Shown: positions 8,673 through 18,825, counted from the stretch's first letter. The stretch is DNA of 48,684 nucleotides from Leptolyngbyaceae cyanobacterium T60_A2020_046 (GCA_015272155.1 JACYME010000074.1:1-48684), one strand, 5' to 3'. Notes: generated by a model from the letters alone, not told the origin. Numbers and translations: made by a program.

Positions 8673-9605
8673 TTAGGCCGATGGAGAGGCGTCCCCCGGC
8701 TCCGCATCCCCAGCTTGAGCCACACAGCTCACTGCGGAGTGGCCCCAGCGGCGATAGGCAAGCCCCGCCAGGATCGCGATCGCGCCCCAATAGGGGCTAA
8801 AGGCCAACAGCCACAACGCCCCGCGCAGCAGACCAACATTCACTGCCCCCACCGACCGGATAGCACGCTGCCACGTTTGCCCCAGGGGCGTCGCCTGGCC
8901 GAGGGGCGGCAACGCGGTACTTTCCATCGTGAGCGTGATGGTTGAAAACGATACCTGCCCCTGCAAGGCCTGAAGCTGGGCCTCTGCTCGCTCGATCGCC
9001 TCACGCACAGCACTTAGCTCACGCGACACCTCCAATACATCAGCAATCGATCCCGATCGCTCCATAATGTCCAGCAGTGCCTCCTCAGACTTACGGAGAT
9101 TTCGTACCCGCGCTCGCAGATCCACCAACTGTGTCGAGACATCCTCTGCCGTGAGGGATTGCGATCGCACCACCCCCAAGGACTTCAAATCCGCTAACGT
9201 GGCATCCAGGGTTTCCTGAGGCACCCGCAGTTCCAGAAACGCCACACGAGCCCCCCCTTGACCTTCATCGCCCTGCAACGATAGCGAAACCAAGTCACCC
9301 CGCTGCCGCTGTACAACCGCCTGAACCGCCTCAATTCCCACTTCTACATCCTCAACCCCCAGCGTCATCGCAGCCCGTTTGATGAGTTGGGGCGCAACTT
9401 GTGGGTTAGGAAACGCACCGGAGCGATCGAACGTTTCATCGCCCTCGGTTGCCTGCCCTGGCTCGGCGACCGGAGCCGACTCACTCACGGCCCCATCCAA
9501 TTGCTGAATCGACTCAGGAATCGCAGCGCAACCCACCATCAAGCCCAAACCAAGAACGCAGCTCCAGCGGGCGGCCTGCATCGGCGTAAGACATAAAAAA
9601 CGCAT
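8673..9605 (-). CDS. DUF4349 domain lipoprotein
   Basis: A 310-residue predicted lipoprotein. A hydrophobic leader ends at a lipobox-like LMVGC (Cys about 26), followed by an acidic, low-complexity linker. Residues 70-225 match the DUF4349 pattern: a beta part (LIKRAAMTLGVEDVE) and a coiled coil (VDLRARVRNLRKSEEALLDIM and VLEVSRELSAVREAIERAEAQL). A C-terminal membrane helix (about 260-285) follows, then a short basic tail. AAAGGTGAG lies 5 bases before the ATG. The molecular function of DUF4349 proteins is not known. Confidence 0.85.
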   Translation of the reverse strand: MRFLCLTPMQAARWSCVLGLGLMVGCAAIPESIQQLDGAVSESAPVAEPGQATEGDETFDRSGAFPNPQVAPQLIKRAAMTLGVEDVEVGIEAVQAVVQRQRGDLVSLSLQGDEGQGGARVAFLELRVPQETLDATLADLKSLGVVRSQSLTAEDVSTQLVDLRARVRNLRKSEEALLDIMERSGSIADVLEVSRELSAVREAIERAEAQLQALQGQVSFSTITLTMESTALPPLGQATPLGQTWQRAIRSVGAVNVGLLRGALWLLAFSPYWGAIAILAGLAYRRWGHSAVSCVAQAGDAEPGDASPSA

Positions 9606-9750
9606 CGCTGCTCACCTTTCATGAGGGGATACCCCCAGTATGAAAAGCCAACAGCGATGAACCCGCAAGGTTTCAAATCTTGCAACGGAGCTTATTGATG
9701 CTTTTTCCAAAGCCTATTCATTCACTGAACAGGAAAAGTTCCCTAAACCC

Positions 9751-9951
9751 TTAGTAGGCTAGAGTTTCCAGCGTTTCGCGCAGATATCGACGAACCTGAT
9801 GATCAACATTTTGAGGAACGCCCTGTCCCCCATCTTGTTCGTGCTGCCAGCGCTGGAACCCTGAACTGGATGCGATCGCATCCCTCAGACTCGCCCAGAT
9901 TTCGGCATCTTCAGAGCCGTTACGCATCGTTACTGCCGAGAATGTCGCCAT
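9751..9951 (-). CDS. Small conserved cyanobacterial protein (66 residues)
   Basis: I read this from the internal ATG at 9951, giving MATFSAVTMRNGSEDAEIW to VRRYLRETLETLAY. The frame is open 56 codons further upstream, but that stretch looks non-coding. The C-terminal part (SSGFQRW and DHQVRRYLRETLETLAY) is a helical, charged sequence that I associate with a conserved hypothetical family in cyanobacteria. GAGG occurs about 11 bases upstream of the chosen start. No function can be inferred. Upstream, 9952-10272 holds no recognisable gene. Confidence 0.6.
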   Translation of the reverse strand: MATFSAVTMRNGSEDAEIWASLRDAIASSSGFQRWQHEQDGGQGVPQNVDHQVRRYLRETLETLAY

Positions 9952-10272
9952 AGGTGGTTTTACCTCGCGAGAATAGTGCACGACTAGCTGAACTGTGCGA
10001 CCTGGTGCCCAGAATGCGTTTCCAGACTGAATCGCGAGAAAAGTGGGTTCACTTGATTTGGGAGTGGAATCACACTGGCCCCTGGACAAGACCCAAATTC
10101 CACACTCGACCCAAGGCATTTTGGGTTGCTTGTGATTGCATCATTAACAGGCACCGCAGAACAAGGTTCTGCATTCGGGTGAATTGACGTGTCCGTTCAG
10201 CTTCTCTTTAGGATAACGCAGGGATTTTGGTGCCATTGTGCGCGCAGCCACACTTTGAACCGAAATCAACCC

Positions 10273-11505
10273 TCAATCCTGCGTATCGGGATCATTGGGT
10301 TTCTCAGGCATCTCGTCTCCCGATTGACTCGCATCCCCAGATTGATCCCCGTCAACCCCGAAATGCCCAGACACGTCCTGCTGTACCAAACGCGTGGACG
10401 ACTCATCTGAGCCAGGTTCTCCCATATTCTCACCCTCCTCAACAGCGGGCAGGTCGGCCTCGGCGCGGGCGATCGTCGCGTCAGCAATATTGCCCTTAGA
10501 CGTCAGATCCGCATCGATCCCGTCCACATCTTCCACATCTGCCCAAGTTGCCGGAGCAAAATTTTCCCCCAATATCTCCGGTGCGATCGCGGGTGCTTCA
10601 GGTGCCGCTACCAACGCCTCTTCATCCCTCGAGACGGCGATGACGCCTTCATCATCAGGTTCGGCACTCTCTCCTTCAGCGGATTCATGATCCCCATCAC
10701 TCACCACAGCATCTTCCAACGAAGCGGCTTCTTCATCGGTTGAGGTCAAGGTCAACATCCCCCCTTCAGCAACCACTTCTCCATCGACACCCAAGGAAGC
10801 AGGCTGCTCAACCGCTGCGTCGTCTCTGATTTCAGATCCTGCCTCGGACTGCTTTTCCGTATGCCAACCCTCTGTCTGAGCCGAGTCTAGCGACTCAGAT
10901 CCGAGTTTTGCTTCGGGCTCTGGTTCTGGCAAAATCTTGCCCACCCGTAGCCCCAGCACCGTAAAGGCAGACAACACATGAGCAGGGTCTAGGGGAGTTG
11001 CCTTAGCCACAGCTCTAGGGCGCGCTAACAGGAGCCGCCCAGCACTCACAGGCACCTGTAGAAAAAGGTTGGCCAGCAAAAAGAATAAGCCACAGGAAAG
11101 CCAACCCACGGCCCGAGGCAAGCCCCGCAGAGGAGTCACCTCACTGGCGACAGGGGCCAGACGGTATAGCCACAACAAGAGCGCGATCGCGAAAATCGCC
11201 GCGATCGCGCTCAAGAGACGACTTGGCCAAGTGCGCTGGATAGCGAGCAACTGACGGCGTTCTGTGGTCAGCGTATCGGGGCGCAGGGCCAACACCAACA
11301 CGCTAAAGAGGTAGAACGGGCGCGTCCACTGCATCACCAACACCGGCAACAGCCCAATCAAGCTGAGAAGCGCAACTTCAAGCCCAACGGGTAGCACCGG
11401 GTCACCCACCGCCAGCCCTGCTAAACACCCATCAATCCAAAGTGGCAGGGCTGCTAGACCGGCCACATGAACCCACAGGTAAGGATCTCGGCGATAGGCA
11501 GTCAT
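10273..11505 (-). CDS. Low-complexity tail membrane protein
   Basis: A 410-residue conserved cyanobacterial membrane protein. The N-terminal 180 residues have the family's start (YRRDPYLWVHVAGLAALPLW) and about four or five membrane segments. The C-terminal 210 residues are acidic and disordered, rich in Glu, Asp, Ala and Ser, hence the family name. It begins 4 bases after the infB stop on the same strand, so it is probably the last gene of the nusA-infB operon. Function is unknown. The acidic tail may bind basic partners on the cytoplasmic side; that is a guess. Confidence 0.82.
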   Translation of the reverse strand: MTAYRRDPYLWVHVAGLAALPLWIDGCLAGLAVGDPVLPVGLEVALLSLIGLLPVLVMQWTRPFYLFSVLVLALRPDTLTTERRQLLAIQRTWPSRLLSAIAAIFAIALLLWLYRLAPVASEVTPLRGLPRAVGWLSCGLFFLLANLFLQVPVSAGRLLLARPRAVAKATPLDPAHVLSAFTVLGLRVGKILPEPEPEAKLGSESLDSAQTEGWHTEKQSEAGSEIRDDAAVEQPASLGVDGEVVAEGGMLTLTSTDEEAASLEDAVVSDGDHESAEGESAEPDDEGVIAVSRDEEALVAAPEAPAIAPEILGENFAPATWADVEDVDGIDADLTSKGNIADATIARAEADLPAVEEGENMGEPGSDESSTRLVQQDVSGHFGVDGDQSGDASQSGDEMPEKPNDPDTQD

Positions 11506-11509
11506 GACG

Positions 11510-14488
11510 CTAGGCCGGAGTTAGGGTACGGCGCTGCGTAACCAGCTTGAAGGCATTGATAATGTCGCCCTCTTTCCAATCGTTGAAGTTATCGATCGCG
11601 ATTCCACACTCAAAACCAGCGGCCACTTCCTTTACATCGTCCTTCATTCGCTTGAGGGAGTCGAGGTTGCCCTCGTATACGACGGAGCCCCCCCGCATCA
11701 CCCGCACGCGGCAGTTGCGCGTCACCTTGCCCGACTGGATGTAACAGCCCGCCACGGTGCCCTTCCGCATGGAGAAGACAGCACGCACTTCCACTTGGCC
11801 GAGCGGCTCTTCCACCAGTTCGGGTTCGAGCAGACCTTCCATCGCCCCTTGGATATCATCCAGTAGATTATAGATGATGTCGTAGTCGCGAACGTCAACG
11901 CCTTGGCGATCAGCGGCTTGCCGGGCTCCCGAGGCAAGGGTCGTATTAAAGCCGATGAGCACGGCACCGCTGGCGGCGGCCAAGTCTACATCGGTTTCGC
12001 TAATCTCACCCGGTGCAGCGAGGAGCACCCGAATCTGCACTTCGTTTTGCGGAAGTTGCTGGAGGGCAGCCAAAATTGCTTCGACGGAACCCTGCACATC
12101 GGCCTTGAGGATGATGTTGAGCTCCTTGAGGTCACCTTCTTGGGCTTGGGCAGAGAGGCTGCTCAGGGTGACACGGCGAGAAGCCATGGCCTGCTGAAGG
12201 CGTGATTGACGCTGCTGATCCGATCTCGAATCAGCGATTGCCCGGGCTTCTTTTTCGTCGGCATAGACCTCAAACTCATCCCCCGCCGAGGGGACATCGC
12301 CCAGACCCAGAACCTCTACCGCAAAGGAGGGCGAAGCAGTCTCGACGCGATTGCCGCGATCGTCAATCATTGCCCGCACCTTACCAAACACAGAGCCAGC
12401 GACGACGGAGTCGCCCACACGTAGGGTTCCATTTTGAACCAGCAGGGTGGCCACCGGGCCACGGGCCTTGTCCAAATTCGCCTCAATCACCGTGCCCTTC
12501 GACAGGCGATCGGGGTTCGCATTCAGATCCTCAACCTCGGCCACGAGCAACAACATTTCTAGCAAGGTGTCCAGGTTGTCGCCATTGATGGCGCTCACTG
12601 GCACCATGATTGTGTCGCCGCCCCACTCCTCTGGAACCAAGGCGTATTCCATCAGCTCTTGCTTCACCCGATCGGGCTGGGCTGTCTCCTTATCGATCTT
12701 GTTGATGGCAACCACAATGGGTACCCCGGCTGCTTTCGCGTGGCTAATCGCCTCAACAGTTTGGGGGCGTACACCGTCATCTGCCGCCACCACCAAAACG
12801 GCAATGTCGGTTACCCGTGCGCCACGGGCACGCATCGCTGTAAAGGCTTCGTGACCTGGCGTATCCAGGAAAACAATCTGTTGGGACACTCCATCGTGCT
12901 CGACATCAACGTGATACGCACCGATGTGCTGGGTGATCCCACCGGCCTCGCCCTGGGCCACCTTCGTCTTACGGATGGAGTCCAGCAGGGTTGTCTTACC
13001 GTGGTCAACGTGACCCATGATGGTGACAACGGGCGGGCGACGGACGAGATTTTCGAGGTCAGCGACATCGAGCATCTCGGTGACCTTTCTGGCCTCCGAC
13101 TCTGCTTCGGCGATTTCAACCAAGACCTCAAACTCTTCGGCCACCATCTTGGCGGTTTCGACATCGAGCGTTTGGTTGATGTTGGTCGCAATGCCCTTAA
13201 AGAACAGCGACTTGATGATGTCGGTTTCTGGAACTTCGAGGAGTCCTGCCAGCTCGTGAACCGAAAGGCCGCCCGTCAGCGTAATCACTTCAGGCCGCTC
13301 TTGCTTTTGCTGCTGGTCGCGCCGTGTGCGTTGCTGGCTACGGCTATCCCGATGGGTTGGGGGCTTATGCGATCGCGGCGTTGCTGTGGGTTTAGGCGAC
13401 GTTTTGGACTTCGGCTTCGGAGGCCGCGCCAAGGAAATGCTCAGATGAGACGGGGATTCATCTTCATCGGACTGTCCATCTTCATCTAACTCAATGAGGA
13501 CATCTTCCTCTTCTTCCAATACTCCGTGACCACGACGCTTGCTCTTGGTTGCTTTGGCGGGTTTCCGGAGCTCTTCTTGCTCATCGTCGCGATCGCGAAC
13601 CTTTTTGCGCTGCCGGGGCGGTGTCGGTCGCTTCAGCAGCGTCAGATCCCGATCTTCGCTGGTTGGCGCTGCCTCCGTTGCATCCTCATCAGTGTCGGTA
13701 TCTGGGGCCGTGTCAGGCCGGGTTGGTCGAGGCCGACGTAATTCTGGCTTGGGTTTCAAACGGGGCGACGCTTCTTCGTCCACCTCGCGAATGGGGATCG
13801 TCGGCGATGCTGGACGACCTTCCGTGGAGTCGCTTTCAGAGCGATCGCGTTTTAAGACCGGCTTAATCGGGCGAGAGGCTTTCACCGGGCGGCTCGGCGG
13901 CTTCACCAATTCAATCCGCGTCGTTTCCTCGGGCAGCTCATCCGTTGCGCGACTGGTCGGCCTCCCCTCAAAGTGCGGCTCAGCAGGCCGTGCCGGAGGA
14001 GCCACGTCAAGTTTTTCATCGAGTTGTTCAGCATCTCGGGCCGCAGGCCGTACTGGCGGCTGTGGCTTTGCCACACTCGGCTTAACGGGCTTCGCAGGAC
14101 GGCTTGGCGGCTGAACCAACCCCTTCACCGCCTGAGCAGCCTCGACAGGCTGCTCAGGACGAGCAGCGGGAGCCGTCGGCTTCACCGGAGGTTTAGGGCG
14201 GTGGCGTCGAATTTCTAGGATTTGTTGCTTTCGCACTGGGCGGGCACCATTCTTAACGGGCGATTCAGCACTCGGGGCGCGAGGGGGAGAGGGTTTTGCA
14301 AGAGGCGCAACTGGACGGTTTGCGACCTTGGGCACCTCTGCACGAATTTGAGCAGCCTCTTCGTCGGTAATCGTGCTGCTATGACTTTTCACCGCAATAT
14401 TTAACCGTTCACAAATCGCCAGAATATCCCGATTTTCCAAGCTTAATTCCCGTGATAACTCGTATATTCTGACCTTGCCGTTGTTCAT
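11510..14488 (-). CDS. infB: Translation initiation factor IF-2
   Basis: A 992-residue IF-2, the GTPase that brings initiator fMet-tRNA to the 30S subunit. The first 50 residues form the small N-terminal IF2 domain ([26 protein letters not shown]). A long Pro/Lys/Arg- and acid-rich linker extends to about residue 400, typical of cyanobacteria. A second IF2_N domain follows near 405 ([16 protein letters not shown]). The G domain starts near 490 with [10 protein letters not shown], then DTPGHEAF and NKID. Domains II-IV complete the protein. It is the fourth gene of the rimP-nusA-ylxR-infB series. A 219-base gap separates it from ylxR, with no ylxQ/rpl7Ae-like gene in it. Confidence 0.97.
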   Translation of the reverse strand: MNNGKVRIYELSRELSLENRDILAICERLNIAVKSHSSTITDEEAAQIRAEVPKVANRPVAPLAKPSPPRAPSAESPVKNGARPVRKQQILEIRRHRPKPPVKPTAPAARPEQPVEAAQAVKGLVQPPSRPAKPVKPSVAKPQPPVRPAARDAEQLDEKLDVAPPARPAEPHFEGRPTSRATDELPEETTRIELVKPPSRPVKASRPIKPVLKRDRSESDSTEGRPASPTIPIREVDEEASPRLKPKPELRRPRPTRPDTAPDTDTDEDATEAAPTSEDRDLTLLKRPTPPRQRKKVRDRDDEQEELRKPAKATKSKRRGHGVLEEEEDVLIELDEDGQSDEDESPSHLSISLARPPKPKSKTSPKPTATPRSHKPPTHRDSRSQQRTRRDQQQKQERPEVITLTGGLSVHELAGLLEVPETDIIKSLFFKGIATNINQTLDVETAKMVAEEFEVLVEIAEAESEARKVTEMLDVADLENLVRRPPVVTIMGHVDHGKTTLLDSIRKTKVAQGEAGGITQHIGAYHVDVEHDGVSQQIVFLDTPGHEAFTAMRARGARVTDIAVLVVAADDGVRPQTVEAISHAKAAGVPIVVAINKIDKETAQPDRVKQELMEYALVPEEWGGDTIMVPVSAINGDNLDTLLEMLLLVAEVEDLNANPDRLSKGTVIEANLDKARGPVATLLVQNGTLRVGDSVVAGSVFGKVRAMIDDRGNRVETASPSFAVEVLGLGDVPSAGDEFEVYADEKEARAIADSRSDQQRQSRLQQAMASRRVTLSSLSAQAQEGDLKELNIILKADVQGSVEAILAALQQLPQNEVQIRVLLAAPGEISETDVDLAAASGAVLIGFNTTLASGARQAADRQGVDVRDYDIIYNLLDDIQGAMEGLLEPELVEEPLGQVEVRAVFSMRKGTVAGCYIQSGKVTRNCRVRVMRGGSVVYEGNLDSLKRMKDDVKEVAAGFECGIAIDNFNDWKEGDIINAFKLVTQRRTLTPA

Positions 14489-14707
14489 CCAAATCTCCCT
14501 CGTTAGTACCGTTATGCCATAAAAACAGACCCGCTTTGCTAGACGAAACTTACATCAACCCAGCTAAAGAAACGTATTGCATGGAAGCCGAAGCTGTCAA
14601 AACGTACTTTACCCAAATGAATTGGGAACATCTGTTCTGCTTTGTTGTCGTCCCACATCAGTGGGGAGCGATCGCTGACTTCGCGCTCTCTTTCAGAGTT
14701 TAGTCAG

Positions 14708-15037
14708 TCAACCCAAGCCCTGCACAGGGGGGGACGCCTGAGAACTTGGAAAGGTTGCGTCAGGATCGGGGGTGCGTGGCGATGCAGAGTCCTCTGCGAG
14801 GCGCTGCCACAACACTTGATAAAGGGTTTCGGGCACTGTGACCCGGAGTGCCCGAGCGAGCCGATTTTTCTTTTGCGCAGCCTGAAGGCAAGCTGCTGTC
14901 GGACAGAGATAGGCCGATCGCCCCATACCGTGATCTAATTGTACTGTCCGGGTTGAGTAAACCCTGACAATCCGCCAAAAGTCTTCCTTATCGGCGATTT
15001 TGCGGCAACTGACACAGCATCTCAGGTTTGGTTTCAC
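14708..15037 (-). CDS. ylxR: YlxR family RNA-binding protein (RnpM-like)
   Basis: A 109-residue DUF448/YlxR protein. The N-terminus has the family motif LRCCVSCRKIADKEDFWRIV, and further on RSAYLCPTAACLQAA with the typical GRSAYLC box. It ends in a Pro/Ser-rich tail. It starts 3 bases after the nusA stop, so translation is probably coupled. Family members are small RNA-binding proteins found in nusA operons; the Bacillus homologue modulates RNase P. Confidence 0.92.
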   Translation of the reverse strand: MKPNLRCCVSCRKIADKEDFWRIVRVYSTRTVQLDHGMGRSAYLCPTAACLQAAQKKNRLARALRVTVPETLYQVLWQRLAEDSASPRTPDPDATFPSSQASPPVQGLG

Positions 15038-15040
15038 AGC

Positions 15041-16516
15041 TTATTCAGGAAGATCTTCATCCTCGGGCTCAGCATCCTCGACCGCGGCGGGCGCTTCGTC
15101 GCTGTCACCACCGTCATCGCTGTCATCATCGGAGATTTCCGCGATCGCAACCGAGCTCGTCTCATCCTCCGCCCCTACACCGAGCGCCGCATCCGCCACC
15201 GCAACTTCTGCGTCCTCATCTAACTCCGGATCAAAATCTGCATCATCAAAGTCCGCTGCCTCCTCAGCCGCTGCTTCCTCCGCTCGGCGTGCTTCCGCCG
15301 CCGCTAAACGAGCCTCCTCCACGGCAAGCCGAGCCGCCTGCTGCTCCGCCGCCTTGCGATCCTCTTCCTCATAGTCGTACTTTGCCGTGTCCTTGATGTC
15401 GATTTTCCAGCCCGTCAGCTTTGCCGCAAGGCGGACATTTTGCCCTTCCTTCCCGATCGCTAAGCTCAGTTGATCCTCCGGCACCAGCACATGGGCCTGC
15501 CGCTCATCCGGGTTCACTAAGCGCACCTCATCCACCCGCGCCGGACTCAGCGCATTGGCAATGTAGGTCGCGGGATCAAGGGAATAGCGAATGACATCAA
15601 TTTTTTCACCGCGCAACTCATTCACCACCACCTGAATCCGCGATCCCCGCGCACCGATGCACGCCCCTACCGGGTCTACGTCGCGCTCCACCGTATCCAC
15701 CGCAATCTTCGTGCGCGGCCCCACCGATCGCGACGGCGGATTCGCCTCCCGCGCCACTGCCACAATGCGCACAATGTTGTCCTCAATTTCAGGCACCTCA
15801 TTGGAGAACAACTCCACCACCAGCGCTGCATCAGCCCGAGATACCAAGAGCTGCGGCCCCCGATGGGTGCCTTCCGACACACGCTTGAGCACGACCCGCA
15901 GCTTTGAATTGGGGCGATAGTTATCATTGGGCAGTTGATCCCGCTTGAGCAACTCTGCCTCAACCTCAGGCTGACCTTGACCGCTGTTGACCGTCACAAT
16001 CACCGACTGTCGCTCAAACCGCTGCACCGTCGCCAGCAGAATCGTCCCCTCTAGATCTTGGAACTCTTCTTGCACCAGCCGGCGCTGCTGATCCCGCAGT
16101 TTTTGTGCCAACACCTGCTTGGTCTGAATAGCCGCCATGCGACCAAAATCCTTTTGGTCGGGGGTGACATCTAACACCACCGTATCGCCGACCTGAGCTT
16201 CTGGGGCAACTTCCAGCACCTCAGCCAGCGCGATCTGGTGATCGGGGCTCGTCACCTCTTCAACAATAGTTTTAGTCGCCAATATCCGAAAACCCTGATC
16301 ATCTTCGTACTCGGTATCCAGCTCCACATCAAAGTTGTCGAAGTAGTCTTCCTCAAAATGGGTGCCGTCGGCCATGCGCTGCGTCCGGCGGAAGCGCTCA
16401 TATCCTTTGAGTAGCGCCTCCCGCAGCGCATTTTCCACCGCGTGGCGCGGCAGGTTCTTCTCCACACTGATGCTTTCAATTAATTCTTTGAGATTAGGGA
16501 GGCTAACAAGAGACAT
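15041..16516 (-). CDS. nusA: Transcription termination/antitermination factor NusA
   Basis: A 491-residue NusA. The frame is open 66 codons further upstream and even overlaps rimP, but homologous sequence starts at MSLVSLPNLKELIESISVEK, with GGAG about 11 bases ahead, so I chose the ATG at 16516. The order is: N-terminal RNA-polymerase-binding domain (1-125), S1 domain (about 130-200), and two KH domains (about 230-350; GACIGARGSRIQVVVNELRGEKID and AIGKEGQNVRLAAKLTGW). A Glu/Ala coiled stretch and a very acidic tail (about 420-491) replace the C-terminal AR repeats of proteobacteria. It affects pausing, termination and antitermination. Confidence 0.96.
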   Translation of the reverse strand: MSLVSLPNLKELIESISVEKNLPRHAVENALREALLKGYERFRRTQRMADGTHFEEDYFDNFDVELDTEYEDDQGFRILATKTIVEEVTSPDHQIALAEVLEVAPEAQVGDTVVLDVTPDQKDFGRMAAIQTKQVLAQKLRDQQRRLVQEEFQDLEGTILLATVQRFERQSVIVTVNSGQGQPEVEAELLKRDQLPNDNYRPNSKLRVVLKRVSEGTHRGPQLLVSRADAALVVELFSNEVPEIEDNIVRIVAVAREANPPSRSVGPRTKIAVDTVERDVDPVGACIGARGSRIQVVVNELRGEKIDVIRYSLDPATYIANALSPARVDEVRLVNPDERQAHVLVPEDQLSLAIGKEGQNVRLAAKLTGWKIDIKDTAKYDYEEEDRKAAEQQAARLAVEEARLAAAEARRAEEAAAEEAADFDDADFDPELDEDAEVAVADAALGVGAEDETSSVAIAEISDDDSDDGGDSDEAPAAVEDAEPEDEDLPE

Positions 16517-16697
16517 CGGCAAAACTACTCCTTCAAGGCGTGGAAATGAGGCGGCTAGTGGCAGGCCTAGCGGCCTTTCAAATAATGGAATACGGCTACG
16601 ATTAACATCAGCCGTAAAAGATGGGCGCAGTGGGGGATGGGGAAGTCGGGCGCGGGGTTTGTCAATCCTTTTAGAGGGTGGGTGAACGCGCAGCGGT

Positions 16698-17168
16698 CTA
16701 GTCTGGAGCGACATCGCTGAGCGTCACTTGGGCGATAGTGGCTCGGGGGAGTTTGATGGGTTTGCCCTTGCGATTGAGGTAAAGGGTATCTTCATCTCGG
16801 CGAACCAGTTGCCCAACCCAGGCGGTTTGATCGCGGTGGGGTTCTGTGAGCTGAACTTCGACCATGAAGCCTTTGAATACCGTGAAGTCGCGATCGCTCG
16901 ATAAGATTGGCGAAATCCCAGGACTCGACACCTCCAACACATAGGCATCGGAGATCACATCCGCCTCATCTAGCACCGCTTCTAGGGCTTGGCTCATGCG
17001 TTCACAGTCCTCTAAGCCAGTATCTTCCTTATGCTGATTGCGGACATCGACTCGCAAAACCGGCGGCGCATGATTCGTCTGAAACACAATGTGAACCACT
17101 TCGAGTCCGAGTTGCTCAGCGACGGGGGCCGCCAAATCAAAAATACGGGGAACCAGGGGGTGCGCCAT
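16698..17168 (-). CDS. rimP: Ribosome maturation factor RimP
   Basis: A 156-residue RimP needed for 30S maturation. N-terminal domain: LAAPVAEQLGLEVVHIVFQ and VLRVDVRN. The typical YVLEVSSPGISPIL signature is followed by the C-terminal SH3-like domain ending near ATIAQVTLSD. I start at the ATG at 17168. A GTG at 17204 is in frame but lies inside a terminator-like hairpin and adds an untypical hydrophobic stretch. There is no strong Shine-Dalgarno. It is the first gene of the nusA-infB series; 181 bases separate its stop from the nusA start. Confidence 0.93.
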   Translation of the reverse strand: MAHPLVPRIFDLAAPVAEQLGLEVVHIVFQTNHAPPVLRVDVRNQHKEDTGLEDCERMSQALEAVLDEADVISDAYVLEVSSPGISPILSSDRDFTVFKGFMVEVQLTEPHRDQTAWVGQLVRRDEDTLYLNRKGKPIKLPRATIAQVTLSDVAPD

Positions 17169-17181
17169 GCCGAATACCCAT

Positions 17182-17206
17182 AAAAAAAGTGGGTGCAACC
17201 CCACTT
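17182..17206 (-). terminator. Terminator-like hairpin in the leader of rimP-nusA-infB
   Basis: On the minus strand AAGTGGG (17206-17200) and CCCACTT (17193-17187) pair around GTTGCA and run into seven T in all (17188-17182). This is a textbook intrinsic terminator shape. It lies 96 bases past the stop of the membrane protein gene at 17303 and only 13 bases before the rimP ATG. It could end that upstream gene, with the rimP transcript starting elsewhere, or act as an attenuator that controls the operon. The structure is seen; which role it has is inference. Confidence 0.65.
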
Positions 17207-17258
17207 CCCTAGAGTCATCTTTACGAATCAGGGAGGACAGAACGTCATCGTCCCATCC

Positions 17259-17274
17259 GCTAAACCAGTTTAGC
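17259..17274. promoter_or_regulatory. Palindrome GCTAAAC-CA-GTTTAGC ahead of rimP
   Basis: Seven-base perfect arms separated by 2 bases, located 90-106 bases upstream of the rimP ATG and within the gap after the membrane protein gene. The size and symmetry fit an operator for a dimeric repressor. No factor can be named. Confidence 0.35.
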
Positions 17275-17302
17275 GCATGTTCTCCAAAACGCTTATCACG
17301 AA

Positions 17303-18727
17303 TTAACGCTCCTGAGTAATGTTGTAAATCCGGTAATTTTCTTCCATCAAACGTTCCACATCCTCCGCTGCCAGTCGCCGGACATAGTTCACCTTGACCT
17401 CCTCTAGCAAGGCGACCAGCAGCGCCTGCAACTCCTCAATTGTGGCGTCTTTCTGAACTTCCTCACGCACCGCAGTGCCCAGGCGTTCCACAAGCTGTTG
17501 CATGAGTTCCGCGCCTTTTTCGTCTTCTAGCGCTCCGGTCAATGCCCCATACACGTTTTGCGACACCTGCTCGACCACCTGCTGAGCGAGCTGATCAGGC
17601 AGGCTACCGATACCCGGGATCTGGCGGAATCCCTGATAGCCAGGGGCTTGCTGAAATGCGCCCGTAACGCTGTGGTGCAGGAGGGCATCAATTTCGGGCT
17701 TGAGCTTGGGGAGGACTTGATAGACCAAGAGTGTTGTCACCCGGTTCGTAATCCCCTGAAGTTCGTTGACGCCGTTGAGATCGATGTAGCGCCTTCCAGA
17801 CCCTGCATCGAGCACCCAGCGCGCCACGTCCCCTTCCCGGATAAGGTTTTGGGCCTGATCGACGATGCGCAGAATGACGACTTCCGTGAGTTCGACTGCA
17901 AAGTTGGTGATGAAAACCCGATTGATGCGATTGCGCAGGGGCACTAAGTTCACCGTGTGGGACTGGTTGAGGCGAATCATGGTGGGGATCACCCGTAGCC
18001 AGCGCCAGAAGGGGATGAGCAGAAAAAGGTCGTACCAGCGCAGCAGAATGGCATCGAGCAGATTGGTATTTTTGTAGCGGCGGCTGATGTAGATGCTGCG
18101 CAGGAGCAATTCTGCGCCAAAGATCATGACGAACCAGCCATCCAGCAGCCCAAAGAGGTTGATGGGGCCGCCATCTTCACCGATGCCCCGGAAATAGTTG
18201 GTGCGCATGAGGGGTGCGATTTCGTCGTTGAAGAAACGACTTTCGCGCGACCACCCTGCGGTGGTGAGGTAATCGACGCTCCAGAAGGTTTCAAAGGCAG
18301 CTTTGGCAGAATCTTTGCCGACGCGATCGCGCATCATATTCTTGATGCGTTCCAGGGTGCCAGTTTTATTCGCAATCTGAAACGGGTTTTCATCAATCAA
18401 GGCGCGGCTTTGCTCTTGCAGTTGCCCTAGCAAAGTTTCGGCTTGGATGGACTGGAGTCCCGTCTGGGCTACCTGCTCCTCCAGGTTAGAGACGGTTTCG
18501 AGGTAGGTTTCGGTGGCGCGCTCGGGCTCAATGCCTTTGAAAACTTCGCCATACCACCAGGTAAATTCTGGGAAAAACCGCAGGTACAGGTCGCGAAAGC
18601 GGATGTAGCTGAGATCAAAGCAGACGATCAGAAGGTTGGCGAGGGCAATGAGCGCCATGATGCGCTCGAACCAGACGACACTGAGCTTGGTTTTACGCCG
18701 GATGCGGGGGCGGGCAAGAGCAGCCAT
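17303..18727 (-). CDS. Conserved cyanobacterial membrane protein of unknown function
   Basis: A 474-residue protein. A first membrane helix lies at about 22-45 (IMALIALANLLIVCFDLSYI). A soluble helical stretch (60-185) precedes a second membrane block (about 190-260; LDGWFVMIFGAELLLRSIYI and ILLRWYDLFLLIPFWRWLRV). The rest (265-474) is helical, with amphipathic stretches and an acidic end. The second block loosely resembles the S2-S4 part of voltage-sensor domains (LIPFWRWLRVIPTMIR), but no pore helix or filter is present, so I do not call it a channel. It is upstream of rimP on the same strand. Confidence 0.7.
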   Translation of the reverse strand: MAALARPRIRRKTKLSVVWFERIMALIALANLLIVCFDLSYIRFRDLYLRFFPEFTWWYGEVFKGIEPERATETYLETVSNLEEQVAQTGLQSIQAETLLGQLQEQSRALIDENPFQIANKTGTLERIKNMMRDRVGKDSAKAAFETFWSVDYLTTAGWSRESRFFNDEIAPLMRTNYFRGIGEDGGPINLFGLLDGWFVMIFGAELLLRSIYISRRYKNTNLLDAILLRWYDLFLLIPFWRWLRVIPTMIRLNQSHTVNLVPLRNRINRVFITNFAVELTEVVILRIVDQAQNLIREGDVARWVLDAGSGRRYIDLNGVNELQGITNRVTTLLVYQVLPKLKPEIDALLHHSVTGAFQQAPGYQGFRQIPGIGSLPDQLAQQVVEQVSQNVYGALTGALEDEKGAELMQQLVERLGTAVREEVQKDATIEELQALLVALLEEVKVNYVRRLAAEDVERLMEENYRIYNITQER

Positions 18728-18825
18728 AGGAATCAGGGAAGAGGATTTGCACCACTAGAACCATGCCGTGTTCTGGCGCGATTGTCACTCCGCTTTTGGG
18801 GTAATCTTCACGGCTGTGTCACGCA

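Noticed and set aside
13539-14114. 191-codon plus-strand frame opposite infB
   Set aside because: It is the antisense shadow of the IF-2 low-complexity linker, with Ser/Gly/Arg-rich content arising from codon bias.
16517-16714. 66-codon N-terminal extension of nusA
   Set aside because: It overlaps rimP and lacks NusA sequence; the start at 16516 has a Shine-Dalgarno and fits the family.
17865-18260. Membrane protein at 17303-18727 as a voltage-gated ion channel
   Set aside because: An S4-like basic stretch exists, but there is no pore loop or selectivity filter, and the rest of the protein does not fit.
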